From positions 1 to 26,836 of the forward strand of contig JAPTWQ010000024.1 in assembly GCA_028064945.1 (NCBI GenBank): a stretch of DNA of 26,836 nucleotides. The letters run 5' to 3'. The position numbers were made by a program, and so were the translations under genes. How positions within the stretch are numbered: position 1 is the stretch's first letter; every line of letters begins with the position of its first letter. Below are positions 26,716 to 26,836 of this stretch, in pieces. The stretch comes from Nitrospiraceae bacterium (lineage in GTDB: Bacteria; Nitrospirota_A; Leptospirillia; Leptospirillales; Leptospirillaceae). Under the pieces are notes generated by a model. It searched no databases. It was not told the origin of the DNA and was given only the letters and a program-made list of their open reading frames with translations.

Positions 26716-26836
26716 TTAAAGGATGACCTTGGAGATAACACCGGCACCGACAGTCCGTCCGCCTTCCCGAATCGCAAAGCGAAGACCATCTTCCATCGCG
26801 ATCGGAGTGATCAACTTCACCTTTACCCGAATATTA
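26716..26836 (-). CDS. tuf: elongation factor Tu (3' end, partial)
   Basis: The last 39 codons of tuf enter at the right edge. The C-terminal domain III shows [20 protein letters not shown] and ends [13 protein letters not shown], a perfect EF-Tu ending. EF-Tu delivers aminoacyl-tRNA to the ribosome. The gene continues outside the window. It precedes rpsJ by 20 bp, consistent with a shared transcript (str-S10 linkage). Confidence 0.97.
   Translation of the reverse strand, partial: NIRVKVKLITPIAMEDGLRFAIREGGRTVGAGVISKVIL

Overview
The window is a housekeeping stretch of a bacterial chromosome, coding densely on both strands. From position 11097 to the right edge, the minus strand carries a complete S10-spc-alpha ribosomal supercluster: end of tuf, rpsJ, rplCDWB, rpsS, rplV, rpsC, rplP, rpmC, rpsQ, rplNXE, rpsN, rpsH, rplF, rplR, rpsE, rpmD, rplO, secY, adk, map, infA, rpmJ, rpsM, rpsK, rpsD, rpoA, rplQ and one unrecognised membrane-anchored protein. 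The left part has clpC followed by tsaD on the minus strand. Between these blocks the plus strand holds bioB-bioW-bioF, a glycogen-debranching-type glycoside hydrolase, a transpeptidase (penicillin-binding) protein and a two-CBS-domain protein.

No rRNA or taxonomic marker outside the proteins is present, so the organism can only be suggested. The bacterial gene order, a membrane-anchored penicillin-binding protein, a ClpC-type unfoldase, BioW-type biotin synthesis and zinc-type ribosomal proteins fit a deep-branching Gram-negative lineage. My guess is Nitrospirota, perhaps Leptospirillum-like, with low confidence. The clpC/tsaD region is GC-rich (about 60% in a line I counted by hand), while the ribosomal block is clearly more AT-rich (about 37% in a line counted the same way).

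Layout. 1-76: possible start of a further minus-strand gene. 89-3545: tsaD and clpC, with a near-consensus sigma-70 promoter (TTGACA, 17 bp, TACTAT) ahead of clpC. 3546-3851: divergent spacer. 3852-8877: bioB, bioW, bioF and the debranching-type enzyme, all overlapping or adjoining, so probably one transcript. 8878-9171: spacer with a good promoter. 9172-11014: PBP and CBS protein. 11045-11078: a symmetrical hairpin that can terminate transcription from both sides. 11097-26836: the ribosomal supercluster reading leftward into that terminator.

Functionally, BioW, BioF and BioB supply the pimeloyl-CoA, KAPA and final sulfur-insertion steps of biotin synthesis; bioA and bioD must lie elsewhere or be replaced. 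ClpC and TsaD serve protein quality control and tRNA t6A modification. The ribosomal block makes ribosomal subunits, the Sec channel, adenylate kinase, methionine aminopeptidase, IF-1 and the RNA polymerase alpha subunit. I did not find a clearly new system. The points most worth checking are the unknown protein at the end of the alpha operon, the N-terminal extension of L5, the short lone transpeptidase paired with a CBS protein, and the biotin-debranching operon.
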